NCBI GenBank assembly: GCA_963781725.1
Contig: CAWAGV010000002.1
Location: 744,001-808,000, forward strand
Direction of reading: 5' to 3'
Source: BOG-931 sp963781725
GTDB lineage: Bacteria > Pseudomonadota > Alphaproteobacteria > Rhizobiales > Xanthobacteraceae
DNA: 64,000 nucleotides
Part shown: positions 1-9,452 of the stretch, one piece after another
Position numbering within the stretch: the first letter of the stretch is position 1
Layout: each line of letters begins with the position of its first letter
Notes under the pieces: generated by a model
Told to the model about the DNA's origin: nothing
Database searches by the model: none
What the model saw: the letters and a program-made list of their open reading frames with translations, nothing else
Made by a program: the position numbers and the translations under genes

Positions 1-2
1 CG

Positions 3-542
3 CCGATGGGCGGTGGACCGGATGAGATGGCGCGCTATCGCGCCGTGATGCGCTCGGCGATGATCAAGCAGAACATGACCAATGCCGGCGTGCCGGGCGT
101 GCAGCAGGTGTGGTGCCACGAGGTCGGCGGCGCGCGGATGTTTCACGCCATCTCGATCACCCAGCGTTATCCCGGCCACGCGGTGCAGGCGCTGCATATC
201 GGCGCGCAGTGCGGCGCCTCGGCCTATGCATCGAAATATGTCGTGGTGTGCGACGATGACGTCGACGTCACCAGCCTCGACCAGACGCTGTGGGCGATGC
301 TGACCCGCACCGACCCCAAGGACTCGATCCAGTTCATCACCGGCTCATGGGATTCCAGCGCCGATCCGGCGATTCCGCCGGAGCGCCGCGCGGCCGGCGA
401 CATGACTCATTCGGTGGCGCTGATCAATGCCTGCAAGCCGTGGCACTGGCGCGAGAAATTCCCGCCGAGCAATGCGCCGAGCCCGGAAGTGGCGCGCAAG
501 GCGATGGAGAAATTTGGCTGGCTGTTGAATGGAAAGAAGTAG
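3..542 (+). CDS. UbiD-family decarboxylase, C-terminal part (5' end outside window)
   Basis: This is the last 179 or so residues of a UbiD-type decarboxylase, which uses prenylated FMN to decarboxylate aromatic or unsaturated acids. The visible part carries the family's C-terminal pattern: a strand ending in VVVCDDDVDV, followed by a WAMLTRTDP helix and a region resembling the closing domain of UbiD. The frame is open to the left edge, so the true start lies upstream. A binding protein and an acyl-CoA ligase follow on the same strand, which suggests an aromatic-acid catabolic operon. The substrate cannot be read from this fragment. Family assignment is by recognition of the C-terminal motifs. 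Confidence 0.8.
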   Translation, partial: PMGGGPDEMARYRAVMRSAMIKQNMTNAGVPGVQQVWCHEVGGARMFHAISITQRYPGHAVQALHIGAQCGASAYASKYVVVCDDDVDVTSLDQTLWAMLTRTDPKDSIQFITGSWDSSADPAIPPERRAAGDMTHSVALINACKPWHWREKFPPSNAPSPEVARKAMEKFGWLLNGKK

Positions 543-550
543 AGCTCACG

Positions 551-644
551 TTCCGCTCATTCCCGCGCAAGCGGGAATCCAGAGCACAATGGACTTGGCG
601 TATTCCAGATTTTGCTGGGTCCCCGCTTTCGCGGGGACGAGCGG
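551..644. repeat. Two-hairpin palindromic intergenic repeat (copy 1)
   Basis: Two short hairpins separated by a spacer: TTCCCGC at 560-566 pairs with GCGGGAA at 571-577, and GTCCCCGC at 619-626 pairs with GCGGGGAC at 631-638. Nearly identical elements lie at 24021-24090 and 60161-60231. It sits between the UbiD gene and the next gene on the same strand, just upstream of that gene's ribosome-binding region. Confidence 0.85.
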
Positions 645-659
645 AGAAGGTCTAACGAG

Positions 660-1586
660 ATGAAAATCGCGATTCCTGACAAGATTTCACCGTCTTACTT
701 CATTGCCGAAGCGGCGGTCGAACTCGGCTTCTTCAAGGCCGAAGGTCTCGATGTGTCGCTCGAACTGGTCTACCCGGTCGACAAGGCCTACGAGGCGCTG
801 CGTGACGGCAAGATCGATTTCGTCGGCGGTGCCGCCCACGCGGTGCCGGCGGCTTTCCCCGGCTACAAGGGGGCCAAGCTGATCGCGGCGCAGGCGCAAG
901 GCATGTACTGGTTCCTGGTGATGCGCTCCGATCTCGGCGCCAAACGCGGCGATCTCAGCGTCGTCAAGGGCCGCACCATCGGCGCCGCGCCCTGGGTCAA
1001 TATGGGCCTGCGCGGGCTGCTGCTCGCGGCCGGCATCGATCCCGAGCGCGACAAGGTCAATATCGCGCCGGTGCCCGGCCTGATCGGCGACGCCGTTCCC
1101 AATTTCGGCGTCATGGCGTCGAAGGCGCTGCAAGACGGCAAGCTCGACGGCTTCTGGGCGAACGGCATGGGCGCCGAAGTCGCCGTGCGCGGCGGCTACG
1201 GTGTCGTCGTCGCCGATGCGCGCCGCGGCGACGGACCGAAGCAATGCTTCAACTACACCTGTCCGGCGATCACCGCGTCCGACGATCTGATCGCACGCGC
1301 ACCCGACACCGTTGCCGCCGCGGTGCGCGCGATCGCCAAAACGCAGGCGGCGCTGAAAGCCGACGTCAACCGCGCCGGCGAAGTCGGCCGCAAACTGTTT
1401 CCGCCGATGGAAGCGGATCTGATCGTCGAGCTGGTGCGGCGCGACCTGCCCTACTACGACGCGACGCTGTCGCGCGACTTCATCGCCGGCATGACGGCGT
1501 TCCTGCGCAGCCAGGGCGTGCTGCAAGGTGAACTGCCCTACGAGCAGATCGTCGCGGCGCAATTCGCGCCGATGTGGAAGGGATGA
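660..1586 (+). CDS. ABC-type substrate-binding protein, NMT1/SsuA-like
   Basis: A 308-residue protein resembling the periplasmic binding component of nitrate/sulfonate/taurine-type ABC transporters (NMT1/THI5-like fold). The N-terminus reads MKIAIPDKISPSYFIAEAAV, followed by an ELGFFKAEGLDVSLE segment characteristic of the family. The ATG at 660 has a purine-rich stretch (ggagaagg) about 10 bases upstream. No signal peptide is seen, so it may be cytoplasmic or its export is unusual. Upstream extension would run into the repeat and is unlikely. Its neighbours are a UbiD decarboxylase and a CoA ligase, so the ligand may be an aromatic acid or its product (inference). No permease or ATPase gene accompanies it. 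Confidence 0.75.
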   Translation: MKIAIPDKISPSYFIAEAAVELGFFKAEGLDVSLELVYPVDKAYEALRDGKIDFVGGAAHAVPAAFPGYKGAKLIAAQAQGMYWFLVMRSDLGAKRGDLSVVKGRTIGAAPWVNMGLRGLLLAAGIDPERDKVNIAPVPGLIGDAVPNFGVMASKALQDGKLDGFWANGMGAEVAVRGGYGVVVADARRGDGPKQCFNYTCPAITASDDLIARAPDTVAAAVRAIAKTQAALKADVNRAGEVGRKLFPPMEADLIVELVRRDLPYYDATLSRDFIAGMTAFLRSQGVLQGELPYEQIVAAQFAPMWKG

Positions 1587-1590
1587 GTTC

Positions 1591-3105
1591 ATGAACCTGG
1601 CGCTTTGGCTGGAACGCGCGGGTCTCAGCCATGGCGATTTGTCGGCGCTAGGTTTTGGTGCAAGCGTCTTTCGAAATTATCGTGACACCGCCGGCCGCGC
1701 GGCGCGGCTTGCTGCGTCGTTGCGGCAAAAATTCGGACTGCGGCCCGGCGACCGCGTTGCGATCATCGCCGGGAACTGCCCCGACTATGTCGAGCTGATG
1801 TTCGGCATCTGGCACGCCGGGCTCGCTGCAGTCCCGGCCAACGCCAAGCTGCACGGCCGTGAGCTTGGCTACATCCTCGAGCATTCCGGCGCTCGGGTTT
1901 GCTTCGCCTCCAGCGGACTGGATAGCGAGATCGCGCCGCATGCACCGGCGTCGCTCGAACGCCTGATCACGATCGGCAGCCGCGACTACGACGCGCTCTT
2001 TGCGGCCGATACCATCGCCGCATTGCCGTGCAACGGCGACGATCTGGCGTGGCTGTTCTATACCTCAGGCACCACGGGCCGGCCGAAAGGCGCGATGCTC
2101 ACTCACCGCGTGCTGGCGGCGGCCAGTCTCGCGTATGTCAGTGAAGTCGATCCGACCGCTCCCGGAGATGTGCTGCTGCACGCCGCACCGATGAGTCACG
2201 GCTCCGGGCTTTACCTGATGGGAAACGTGATGCGGCTTGGCGTCAATGTCGTTCCGGAATCGGGCGCATTCGAAGCCGGCGAAGTTATGCAGTTGTTCGA
2301 TATCTGGCCGCGCGCCTCGATGTTCGCGGCGCCAACCATGGTCAAGCGGCTGGTCGAATGCCCGGCGCAATGCAAGCCGGACAATATCCGGACCATCGTC
2401 TGGGGCGGCGCACCGATGTACGTCGCCGATGCGCTGGTGGCGATCGAACGCTTCGGCCCGCGCTTTGCGCAGATCTACGGCCAGGGCGAAAGCCCGATGA
2501 CGATCACGACGCTGTCGAAGCAGGACATCGCCAACCGCGATCATCCGCGCTGGGCCGAGCGGCTGGCGTCCGTCGGCCGGGCTTTTGCGGGCGTGCAAGT
2601 CATGATCGCCGATACAGAGGATCGGGCGCTGCCGGCCGGCGAAACCGGCGAGATCCTGTGCCGCGGCGACGTCGTCATGCCCGGCTATTGGGCCAATCCC
2701 GATGCGACCGCGGCTACACTGCGCGGCGGCTGGCTGCACACCGGCGATGTCGGCGCGTTCGACGCCGAGGGCTACCTGACACTCAAGGACCGCTCCAAGG
2801 ACGTCATCATTTCCGGCGGCTCGAATATCTATCCGCGCGAGGTCGAGGAGATCCTGCTCGAACACGCCGGCGTCCGTGAGGTTTCGGTGATCGGACGGCC
2901 CGATCCGGAATGGGGCGAAGTTGTCGTCGCCTATGTCGTCGGCGATGCCGGCAGTGGCGAACTCGATGCGTTGTGCCTGAACGGCATCGCGCGGTTCAAG
3001 CGCCCCAAGGATTATGTGTTCGTCGACGCGCTGCCGAAGAACAATTACGGCAAGATCCTCAAGACCGAACTGCGCGAACGCGACGCCAAAAGGCCAAAGG
3101 CCTGA
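1591..3105 (+). CDS. AMP-dependent acyl-CoA synthetase/ligase
   Basis: A 504-residue member of the ANL superfamily, which activates a carboxylate with ATP and transfers it to coenzyme A. The phosphate-binding motif YTSGTTGRPKGAML lies near residue 156. The hinge region LHTGDVGAFDAEGYLTLKDR is near residue 380, and the C-terminal NYGKILK carries the expected catalytic lysine near residue 490. The length is normal. It starts 4 bases after the stop of the binding protein, so the two are probably co-transcribed. Fatty-acid, benzoate-like and other acids are all possible substrates; the neighbouring UbiD decarboxylase favours an aromatic-acid route, but this is inference. Confidence 0.9.
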   Translation: MNLALWLERAGLSHGDLSALGFGASVFRNYRDTAGRAARLAASLRQKFGLRPGDRVAIIAGNCPDYVELMFGIWHAGLAAVPANAKLHGRELGYILEHSGARVCFASSGLDSEIAPHAPASLERLITIGSRDYDALFAADTIAALPCNGDDLAWLFYTSGTTGRPKGAMLTHRVLAAASLAYVSEVDPTAPGDVLLHAAPMSHGSGLYLMGNVMRLGVNVVPESGAFEAGEVMQLFDIWPRASMFAAPTMVKRLVECPAQCKPDNIRTIVWGGAPMYVADALVAIERFGPRFAQIYGQGESPMTITTLSKQDIANRDHPRWAERLASVGRAFAGVQVMIADTEDRALPAGETGEILCRGDVVMPGYWANPDATAATLRGGWLHTGDVGAFDAEGYLTLKDRSKDVIISGGSNIYPREVEEILLEHAGVREVSVIGRPDPEWGEVVVAYVVGDAGSGELDALCLNGIARFKRPKDYVFVDALPKNNYGKILKTELRERDAKRPKA

Positions 3106-3109
3106 CAAG

Positions 3110-3436
3110 TCAATAAACTTGCCACGACACGACGCGCCAGGCTTTGTCCTCGGCTTGATAGAAAATCAGCCGCAGATTGTTCTTCGGCCGGCCGCCGCCG
3201 TAAATCCAGCTTTTGCACTGCCACGGACTACCGTCATGATCGGTGCAGGTGATCATGTCGTTCTTGTCGGGCGGCCCGCCAAGCAGTGCCGTCACGTCCG
3301 CCTCCGCCATGTCTTTCTTCAAGAGAAGACTGGGCGCGGCGTAGTCTTTTTGCGGGGTTTGCGGCGCGAAGTTCGCGCAGCCCACAAGGCCGAGCACTGT
3401 CACCGCCATAACCAGCATCTGGCGCAACGATGCCAT
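3110..3436 (-). CDS. Small outer-membrane lipoprotein, possibly SmpA/OmlA-like
   Basis: A 108-residue predicted lipoprotein. The N-terminal hydrophobic segment ends in a lipobox LVGC with the lipidated cysteine at residue 20. The mature part contains KDMAEADVTALLGGPPDK, which resembles the helical start of SmpA/OmlA/BamE-like domains, where small proteins assist outer-membrane assembly. It lies about 90 bases downstream of the Omp85 gene on the same strand, which would fit a shared envelope role. The family link is weak and based only on this pattern. The gene converges with the acyl-CoA ligase, with only 4 bases between their stop codons. Confidence 0.65.
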   Translation of the reverse strand: MASLRQMLVMAVTVLGLVGCANFAPQTPQKDYAAPSLLLKKDMAEADVTALLGGPPDKNDMITCTDHDGSPWQCKSWIYGGGRPKNNLRLIFYQAEDKAWRVVSWQVY

Positions 3437-3529
3437 CCATCGCCTCCGGGCGGCCGCCCCGAAGGCCGTTTATATCATGCGCACTGATTCGGAACGGGCC
3501 GGCGACCGGCTGCGAGCGCAGCCGTGCTA

Positions 3530-5865
3530 TCAAAACCCGCCGGCGCTGAAGCTGAAGCGCTGGGTCACGTCAAAGGGCTGCTTGGCGAGCGGATAGGCAT
3601 AATTGACCCGGATCGGGCCGAACATCGAATCCCAGATCAGGCTGGCGCCGACCGAAGCGCGCAGCGCCCGCGAATTGGCGATCTGCTGCGACGGCGACAG
3701 CGACGCCAGCTGTGAGACGCTTGAAGCACTGTTGGCCCACAGGCTGCCGACGTCGGTGAACAGCGCGGCCTTGAGCTTTGCATCGGCCGGCACGCCCGGC
3801 ACCGGCGCCTGCAACTCGGCGGACGTGGTCCAGTAAACATTGCCGCCGAGATTATCCATCGTCGTGCCGGGCGTGATATCGCGCGGGCCGAAACCGTTCG
3901 GCGCGAAACCCCGGACCAGCTGCGGGCCGCCGAAAAAGCCGTCGAGCAGCGGCAATTGCTGGCCGCCCCACGGCGTCACGTAACCGCCCTGTGCGCGCAC
4001 GATGCCGACGACATCGCCGACAATCGGATGATAGTAGCGGACGTCTTCGGTGGTGCGGGCAAATCTGGCGGCGCCACCGAGCCCGGCGAAATCATTGTTG
4101 GTCTGCGCGCGCACGCCTTCGGTCGGATCCCTGACCGAGTCGAGCGTCGAATAGACGACGCTGTTACCGATCGACGAGACCCACATCGAGCGGCGGCGGC
4201 GGCCTGCTGAATCGGCAGCGACGACGTGCCGAAGGCCGGATTGAGCGACAGGCCCTGATTGTAGATCGAGTAGTTCCAGGTCACGCCGAGCTGATCGGTC
4301 AGCGACGTGCCGACCAGGAATTTCGCACCGTAGATCGCGCTGTTGAAGGACTGATTGGTGTTGGCGATGGTCTCGCTGCCGAACAGGTCGATGCCGGTCG
4401 AGAGCCGCTGCCCGAACGTGTAAGGGTCAGTAAACGAAAGGTCGAAGGCGCGGGCATACTGGCCGTAGGTCACCGACGCTTTCACGGCATCGCCGGTGCC
4501 GAGGAAGTTCCGGTCGCCGATGGTGATCTGCGCCAGGGCGCCCGTCGCGGTGCCGTAGCCGCCGGAGATCATGAAATCCCCGGTCTGCTCTTCCTGGACC
4601 GTGACGTCGAGCACGACGCGATCCGGCGCCGAGCCCTGGTGCGCCTCGATCTTGACCGACTTGAAGTAGTTGAGCGCCTTGAGTCGGCGTTCGCCGCGGT
4701 CGATCAGCGCCCGATTGTAGGCGTCGCCTTCATTGAAATCGAACTCGCGGCGGATGACCACATCGCGGGTCTTGTTGTCGCCGTGGATATCGATGCGCTC
4801 GATATAGAGCCGCTTGCCCTGATCGACGGCGTAGGTGAGGTTGATCAGGTGAGCCGCGGCAACCCGCTCGTCACGCACGGTGACGGCGGCAAACGGCTGG
4901 CCGTTCCTGGCAAGCTGCATGGCGAGATCGTCGGTCGTCTTGTTCACCGCGTCGGCGTTGTAGACATCGCCGGTCTGCGTGCGCAGATCGGAGCGGAGCG
5001 GCCCCGCATCGACCGTCTTCAGCGTCGACGTAACGTCGACCGCACCGAGGCGATACTGCGGACCCTCCTTGATGGTGAAAGTCAGCACCACGCCTTTTTT
5101 GGCGGCATCGTAGTCGGACGACGACAGGACACGGACGTCGGCATAGCCGTGCGCCAGATAAAATTGCCGCAGCAGGTTGCGATCGTTCTCGATGCGGTCG
5201 GAATCGTAATAATCGTTGTTGAGCAGAAAGCTCAGCAGATTGGTTTCACCGGACTTCACCACGCCTTCGAGCTTGTTGGCCGGGAACGCGCTGTTCCCCG
5301 CGAACGCGACCTTCCGGACCGCAAGCTTGGCGCCCTCGTCGACCGCGAACACCAGATCGACCCGGCCATTTTTCTGGTTGATGGTCTGCGGCGTGATCCG
5401 GACCTGAAAATAGCCGCGCTGCCGATAGAGCTCGAGCATGCGCTCAACGTCGCTCTGGACATAGGCGCGCCAGAACGGGCCGTTGGCTTTCGATTGCAGG
5501 TCGAGTTTTTTCAGATCGTCGTCCTTGATCTTCTTGTTGCCTTCGAAGGCGACGCGAAAGATCGTCGGATTCTCAGCCACAGTGACGACGACCTTGCCGC
5601 CGTCGCGGGAGATTTTGACATCGGAGAACAGGCCGGTGGCGTAGAGTTCCTTCAAGCCGGCATCGAGCGCGGCAGGGGAGAGTTGGCCGTCCCTGTCGGC
5701 GTGAAAATGCGACCGGATCATCTCGGCGCCGATCTGGTGATTGCCGGTAACCACGATCGCGGAATCGGCCGCGCCGGCTGCGCGTGCGTTTCCGCACCCG
5801 GCCATGGCAATGACGCCAAGAAGAAGCCCAAAAACGGCTACAACGGCTGCCAGTCGGCGACCCAT
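3530..5865 (-). pseudogene. BamA-type Omp85 outer-membrane assembly protein, frameshifted
   Basis: Encodes an Omp85 protein: a signal peptide (start chosen at ATG 5865, MGRRLAAVVAVFGLLLG), five POTRA-like repeats over about residues 35-420, then a 16-strand type barrel. BamA inserts beta-barrel proteins into the outer membrane. The first frame is intact down to about 4205 and ends in SSLPIQQAAAAA. The rest of the barrel (MWVSSIGNSVVYSTLD onward, including the conserved QLVRGFAPNGF loop and terminal aromatic residue) is read in another frame from about 4188. One lost base in the GCC-repeat tract at 4188-4205 explains it; repair would give about 778 residues. It is not next to lpxD/fabZ, so it may be a paralog. 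Sequencing error or true pseudogene cannot be separated here. Confidence 0.8.
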
Positions 5866-6006
5866 TACACCCGCATCCCCCTTCAAACGATCGTATGAAT
5901 TCAGCCGATCGCCGGGGCGACAGCATGGACCCATTGTGTCGGAATCTGAGGTTTTGTGGGAGCGCCCGCCTTAATCGTTACGGCGGGCATCGTTACGGCG
6001 GCCGGC

Positions 6007-6909
6007 CTACAAGCCGCGGGTGGTGTCGTCGAACAATTCCTCGACCGAATAGCGCCGCGGGATGATCTTCATTTCGAGCGCGTAGCTCGACATCAGGTCG
6101 AGTGCCGGTTTGCAGGCGTCGAACCCGAACGGCAGCGTGTCGACGGCGCCGGGCTTCGGCAGGCCGGCGGCCTTCTTGCTGTCGTGGAGCATGCGGAAGA
6201 CTTCGCGCACCACGCCGGGATCGGATTGCGACAGCGCCGACTTGACCACCACCATGTGGTTGATCGGCACGGTGTTGTATTTCCTGTACCAGTCCTTCGC
6301 CGCCGCCTCCGGATCGGGGATGACGCTCTTGAAGCGCGGATCGGATGGCAGCACGGTGCCGAAGATCGCGGCGTCGAGTTCGCCGTCGAGCACCATCTTC
6401 GCCATGTCCTTGCCGTCGGCGGCGCGTTCGACACCGGGCGGATCCTTGAACTCCGCCATATGGGCATCCTCGAACGTCACCCACTTCACCGTGCCCAGAT
6501 CGACGCCGTAGTCCTTCCACAGGATGCCGCGTAGCCAGCAGCCGGTGGTCTGCGCAAACGAGCGGACGCCGACGCGGCGGCCGGCGAGCTTGTCGGGCGT
6601 GAGCGCCCCGCGATCGGAATTGCAGAGCATGGTGCCGTGCTGGAAGCGACCCATCATGGTCGCCGGCATCAGCACGATCGGCACGCCATAGGCCTTGGCT
6701 TGCAGATAGGTGACCAGCGCCATCTCGCTGACGTCGAACTTCAGCTCGCGCACCATCATGAAGAAGGCTTTGTAGACCGGGTTCACCTCGGTGAGTTGCA
6801 GCGCGATGCGATCGGATTTGATCTGGCCGCTCTTGAGGGCTTGGGTCTGCGGGTAATTGCCGAAGCAGCCGCTCACGATTTTGAGCTTTTCTGCGGTGAT
6901 CGTACTCAT
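6007..6909 (-). CDS. Binding-protein-fold protein of the 4,5-dihydroxyphthalate decarboxylase (Pht5-like) family
   Basis: A 300-residue protein similar to the group annotated as 4,5-dihydroxyphthalate decarboxylases or ABC substrate-binding proteins. These share a two-lobed periplasmic-binding fold. Recognisable segments include FDVSEMALVTYLQAKAYG near residue 58, GRRVGVRSFAQTTGCWLRGI near 108, and a PINHMVVVKSAL strand near 215. There is no signal peptide. In known catabolic clusters such proteins accompany ring-cleavage genes, but many have no proven enzymatic role, so the function is left open. It is divergently transcribed from the Ldh2 dehydrogenase with 77 bases between the starts, so they may share a control region. 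Confidence 0.7.
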   Translation of the reverse strand: MSTITAEKLKIVSGCFGNYPQTQALKSGQIKSDRIALQLTEVNPVYKAFFMMVRELKFDVSEMALVTYLQAKAYGVPIVLMPATMMGRFQHGTMLCNSDRGALTPDKLAGRRVGVRSFAQTTGCWLRGILWKDYGVDLGTVKWVTFEDAHMAEFKDPPGVERAADGKDMAKMVLDGELDAAIFGTVLPSDPRFKSVIPDPEAAAKDWYRKYNTVPINHMVVVKSALSQSDPGVVREVFRMLHDSKKAAGLPKPGAVDTLPFGFDACKPALDLMSSYALEMKIIPRRYSVEELFDDTTRGL

Positions 6910-6986
6910 TCTGCCTGTCTCCCGGTTCGGCTTGATTTTATGGTCCGGCTCGGCGTTAAACCAGTCCTCGGCCTCTCTCCGGGAGC

Positions 6987-8051
6987 ATGACCAGTATGAA
7001 TTCAGACACGCGCGTACCGGCCGACCGGCTCGCGGCCTTTGTCGTTCGCGCTTTCACCCAAGCCGGCGTCCCGGCGCAGGATGCCGAAATCCTTGCCGGG
7101 CTGATGGTCGAAGCCGATTTGCGCGGCAGCGATACCCACGGCGTCATCCGCCTGCCGCTCTATATCCGCCGCATCCGCGCCGGCGGCATCAACGTGAAAC
7201 CGGATATCCGCGTTATCAGCGACCGGCCCTCGGCCGCACTGATCGACGGCGACAATGCCATGGGGCACCTGGTCATGCGCCGCGCGGCGCACCTGGCGAT
7301 CGAAAAGGCCAAGGCGACCGGCATCGGCTGGGTCGGCGCGCGCATGAGCAATCACGCCGGCCCCGCCGCGCTCTACGTCACCATGCCGCTCGAGCACGAC
7401 ATGATCGGGCTTTATTTCGCGGTCGGCAGCAGCAACCACCTGCCGGCCTGGGGCTCGACCGAGACGTTGCTCGGCACCAATCCGATGGCATTCGCAGTGC
7501 CGGCGCAGGACGAGCCGGCCATCGTGCTGGACATGTCGCCGACGGTGGTCGCGTTCGGCAAGGTGCGGCTGGCGGCGCAGCGCGGCGAGCAGATGCCGGC
7601 CGGCTGGATGATCGACAAGCAGGGCCAGCCGCTGACCGATCCGAAGCGGATGGACGAGGGCCACCTGCTGCCGATCGGCGGCTACAAGGGCTCGGGCTTG
7701 AGCCTGATTATCGGGCTGCTCGCCGGCGCGCTCAATCGCGCCGCGCTCGGCCGCGACGTGGTCGATTTCACCAAGGAGATCGGCAAACCGACCAATACCG
7801 GCCAGGCGATCGCCGCGATCTCGATCGACGCCTTCATGCCAGCTGCGGAGTTCAAGCGCTACGTCGATCAGGTGATCCGCGACATCCGCAACTCGGAGAA
7901 ACTGCCCGGCGTCGAGCGCATCTGGCTGCCCGGCGAGCAGACCCACACCAAGCTGCAGGACCGCCGCGCGCGCGGCATCCCGATGCCGAAATCGCTGCGC
8001 GACAGTCTCGACGCCGTCGCGCGCGATCTCAATGTCGCCCCGCTGGAGTAG
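6987..8051 (+). CDS. Ldh2-family malate/L-lactate/ureidoglycolate-type dehydrogenase
   Basis: A 354-residue NAD(P)-dependent oxidoreductase of the Ldh_2 family, which lacks a classical Rossmann fold and oxidises 2-hydroxyacids. The signature ADLRGSDTHGVIRLPLYIRR lies near residues 44-63 and carries the conserved catalytic histidine. Later SNHAGPAALYV and GTNPMAFAVPA segments also fit, as does GGYKGSGLSLI near residue 232. The ATG at 6987 is used; an ATG at 6996 is an alternative. Substrates in the family include malate, lactate, sulfolactate, ureidoglycolate and 2,3-diketogulonate, and none can be chosen from this sequence. It is divergent from the Pht5-like gene. Confidence 0.88.
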   Translation: MTSMNSDTRVPADRLAAFVVRAFTQAGVPAQDAEILAGLMVEADLRGSDTHGVIRLPLYIRRIRAGGINVKPDIRVISDRPSAALIDGDNAMGHLVMRRAAHLAIEKAKATGIGWVGARMSNHAGPAALYVTMPLEHDMIGLYFAVGSSNHLPAWGSTETLLGTNPMAFAVPAQDEPAIVLDMSPTVVAFGKVRLAAQRGEQMPAGWMIDKQGQPLTDPKRMDEGHLLPIGGYKGSGLSLIIGLLAGALNRAALGRDVVDFTKEIGKPTNTGQAIAAISIDAFMPAAEFKRYVDQVIRDIRNSEKLPGVERIWLPGEQTHTKLQDRRARGIPMPKSLRDSLDAVARDLNVAPLE

Positions 8052-8086
8052 GACGTCATTGCGATGAGTGAAAGCTCATGACGGCA

Positions 8087-8578
8087 TCATTTCACGCGTT
8101 TCCAATGAAGCTCGCTTTTTCCGCCAAACGATGGAACCGTAGTCCACGTCTGCTCGTCCCCAGTAAATGAAGTTACAGTTCGCTTCTGGTCGGTTCCGGC
8201 CCAGGCCGGCCAGCTCCCCCCTTCGATGTGCTGGACAATGACGCCGCTTGCCACCGTGTATGTGCCATAGAAAGCAATGCTCCCGTGCACGATCGCTTCG
8301 TTTTCCTCAGCCGTCCCGTGCATCCGGTCGTTTGAAGCGAATTTCGGAAGATCGGGGCGCGAGACGACGAGCGCGAAGCGACCAGCATTGTCAAATATCG
8401 CCATGCCTTTTGGGTTCGGGCCAAACGGCTGAATTGCCCGACCGTCAGGAGTGACGCTGGTATCCGATATGAGGGTCCAGGTCCCGACCAAGTCCTTGGC
8501 TGTTTGAGCATTAGCAGCAGGGACAGCAATCCCGAAGGATGCGGCGACAGTCATAACAACCGTGATGAGATGATTCAT
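8087..8578 (-). CDS. Secreted lipocalin-like domain protein
   Basis: A 163-residue protein with a clear Sec signal peptide (MNHLITVVMTVAASFGIAV, cleavage after about NAQ, residue 25). The mature part starts DLVGTWTLISDTSV and contains PFGPNPKGMAIFDNAGRFAL, a pattern of the lipocalin-like family found widely in proteobacteria as small beta-barrel periplasmic proteins. No enzymatic function is known for the family. It is followed on the same strand, after a short gap, by the cupin-containing secreted protein upstream (8645-9292), so the two may form a transcription unit. Confidence 0.75.
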   Translation of the reverse strand: MNHLITVVMTVAASFGIAVPAANAQTAKDLVGTWTLISDTSVTPDGRAIQPFGPNPKGMAIFDNAGRFALVVSRPDLPKFASNDRMHGTAEENEAIVHGSIAFYGTYTVASGVIVQHIEGGSWPAWAGTDQKRTVTSFTGDEQTWTTVPSFGGKSELHWKRVK

Positions 8579-8644
8579 TGCGTTTCTCGCTGATGGAAAG
8601 AGCGGCGGACGCCGTTGACGAGCAGGAGCAGCGAAGGCTCGTGG

Positions 8645-9292
8645 TCAAGGCAACGTGGCCGGAACGGAGAATGGCTTGGTGGCATCGACCACGAACATGA
8701 TGAGGGCGGAGAGATCGGTCGCACCACCGTTGAAGACTTCCATCGGCATCTCGGCCATGTGCCCGTTCATGGTGTTACCGGCCTCGACGTAGCTGACGCC
8801 GTGCGGCGTTCTCTGGCCCAATTTCCCGTCGAGGACGTAGAAGGCCTCGGAGCCGAAATGCTGGTGGATCGGTGTCTTGGCTCCCGGCGGTCCACTGCCG
8901 TAGTTGATGCGCAGAAGATATTCGGGCGCGGAAATGGACGGTACGGGTCCGATCTCAACCAGCTTCGTTCCGCCGGGCGTCGCCGCGCCTTGCGACCCGA
9001 GCGTAAACAGCCAGACTTTGCCGGCGACTTCCGCAGTGAGGGACGGCCATCCGTCGTAAGTCACCGTGTTCGGATTCCAGCGGTATTCACCCGCAGCGGC
9101 CTTCGCCTGATCCAGGGTCGGAAAATTCTCGACCCGCCAGTACAGCGGACCCTTTGGCAGTTGCTTGACCTTCATTTCGGCGATCGGCTTTACGACGTAC
9201 TGGATGTCGTCCGCCCGGGACAACAGCGGCAACAGCGCCGCGACACAAACAACAGGAATCATGAAGCGAGCAGCAAATGGGAGCGGGCCCAT
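8645..9292 (-). CDS. Secreted cupin-domain protein
   Basis: A 215-residue protein. The start at ATG 9292 is preferred because an AGGAG motif lies 8 bases upstream and the product then begins with a signal peptide (cleavage near SRA/DDI, about residue 27). The C-terminal half carries a cupin motif TPIHQHFGSEAFYVLDGKLG, with the histidines and glutamate that usually bind a metal, followed by a second conserved glycine-rich turn. Cupins of this secreted type are often annotated as anti-sigma-like or detoxification proteins, but no specific role can be given. The neighbour on the same strand is a lipocalin-like secreted protein. Confidence 0.72.
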   Translation of the reverse strand: MGPLPFAARFMIPVVCVAALLPLLSRADDIQYVVKPIAEMKVKQLPKGPLYWRVENFPTLDQAKAAAGEYRWNPNTVTYDGWPSLTAEVAGKVWLFTLGSQGAATPGGTKLVEIGPVPSISAPEYLLRINYGSGPPGAKTPIHQHFGSEAFYVLDGKLGQRTPHGVSYVEAGNTMNGHMAEMPMEVFNGGATDLSALIMFVVDATKPFSVPATLP

Positions 9293-9452
9293 GTCATTCT
9301 CCTGACCATGCAGTTGCCGTCCCATGCCAGAGTTGCGGCGTTTGCGTCTTTCAGGACTTCTCAATTTTACCTTAGCGTTCCCTCCATTTTTCCTTTGCGG
9401 CGCTTATGCTAGGATCGCTGCCAGGGCGCTGCGCGACGATCGGGATGAAATC

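Noticed and set aside
4639..5898. 419-residue open frame antisense to the Omp85 gene
   Set aside because: The composition (Arg, Gly, Ala, Asp-rich, no domain) is typical of a mirror frame of a GC-rich gene.
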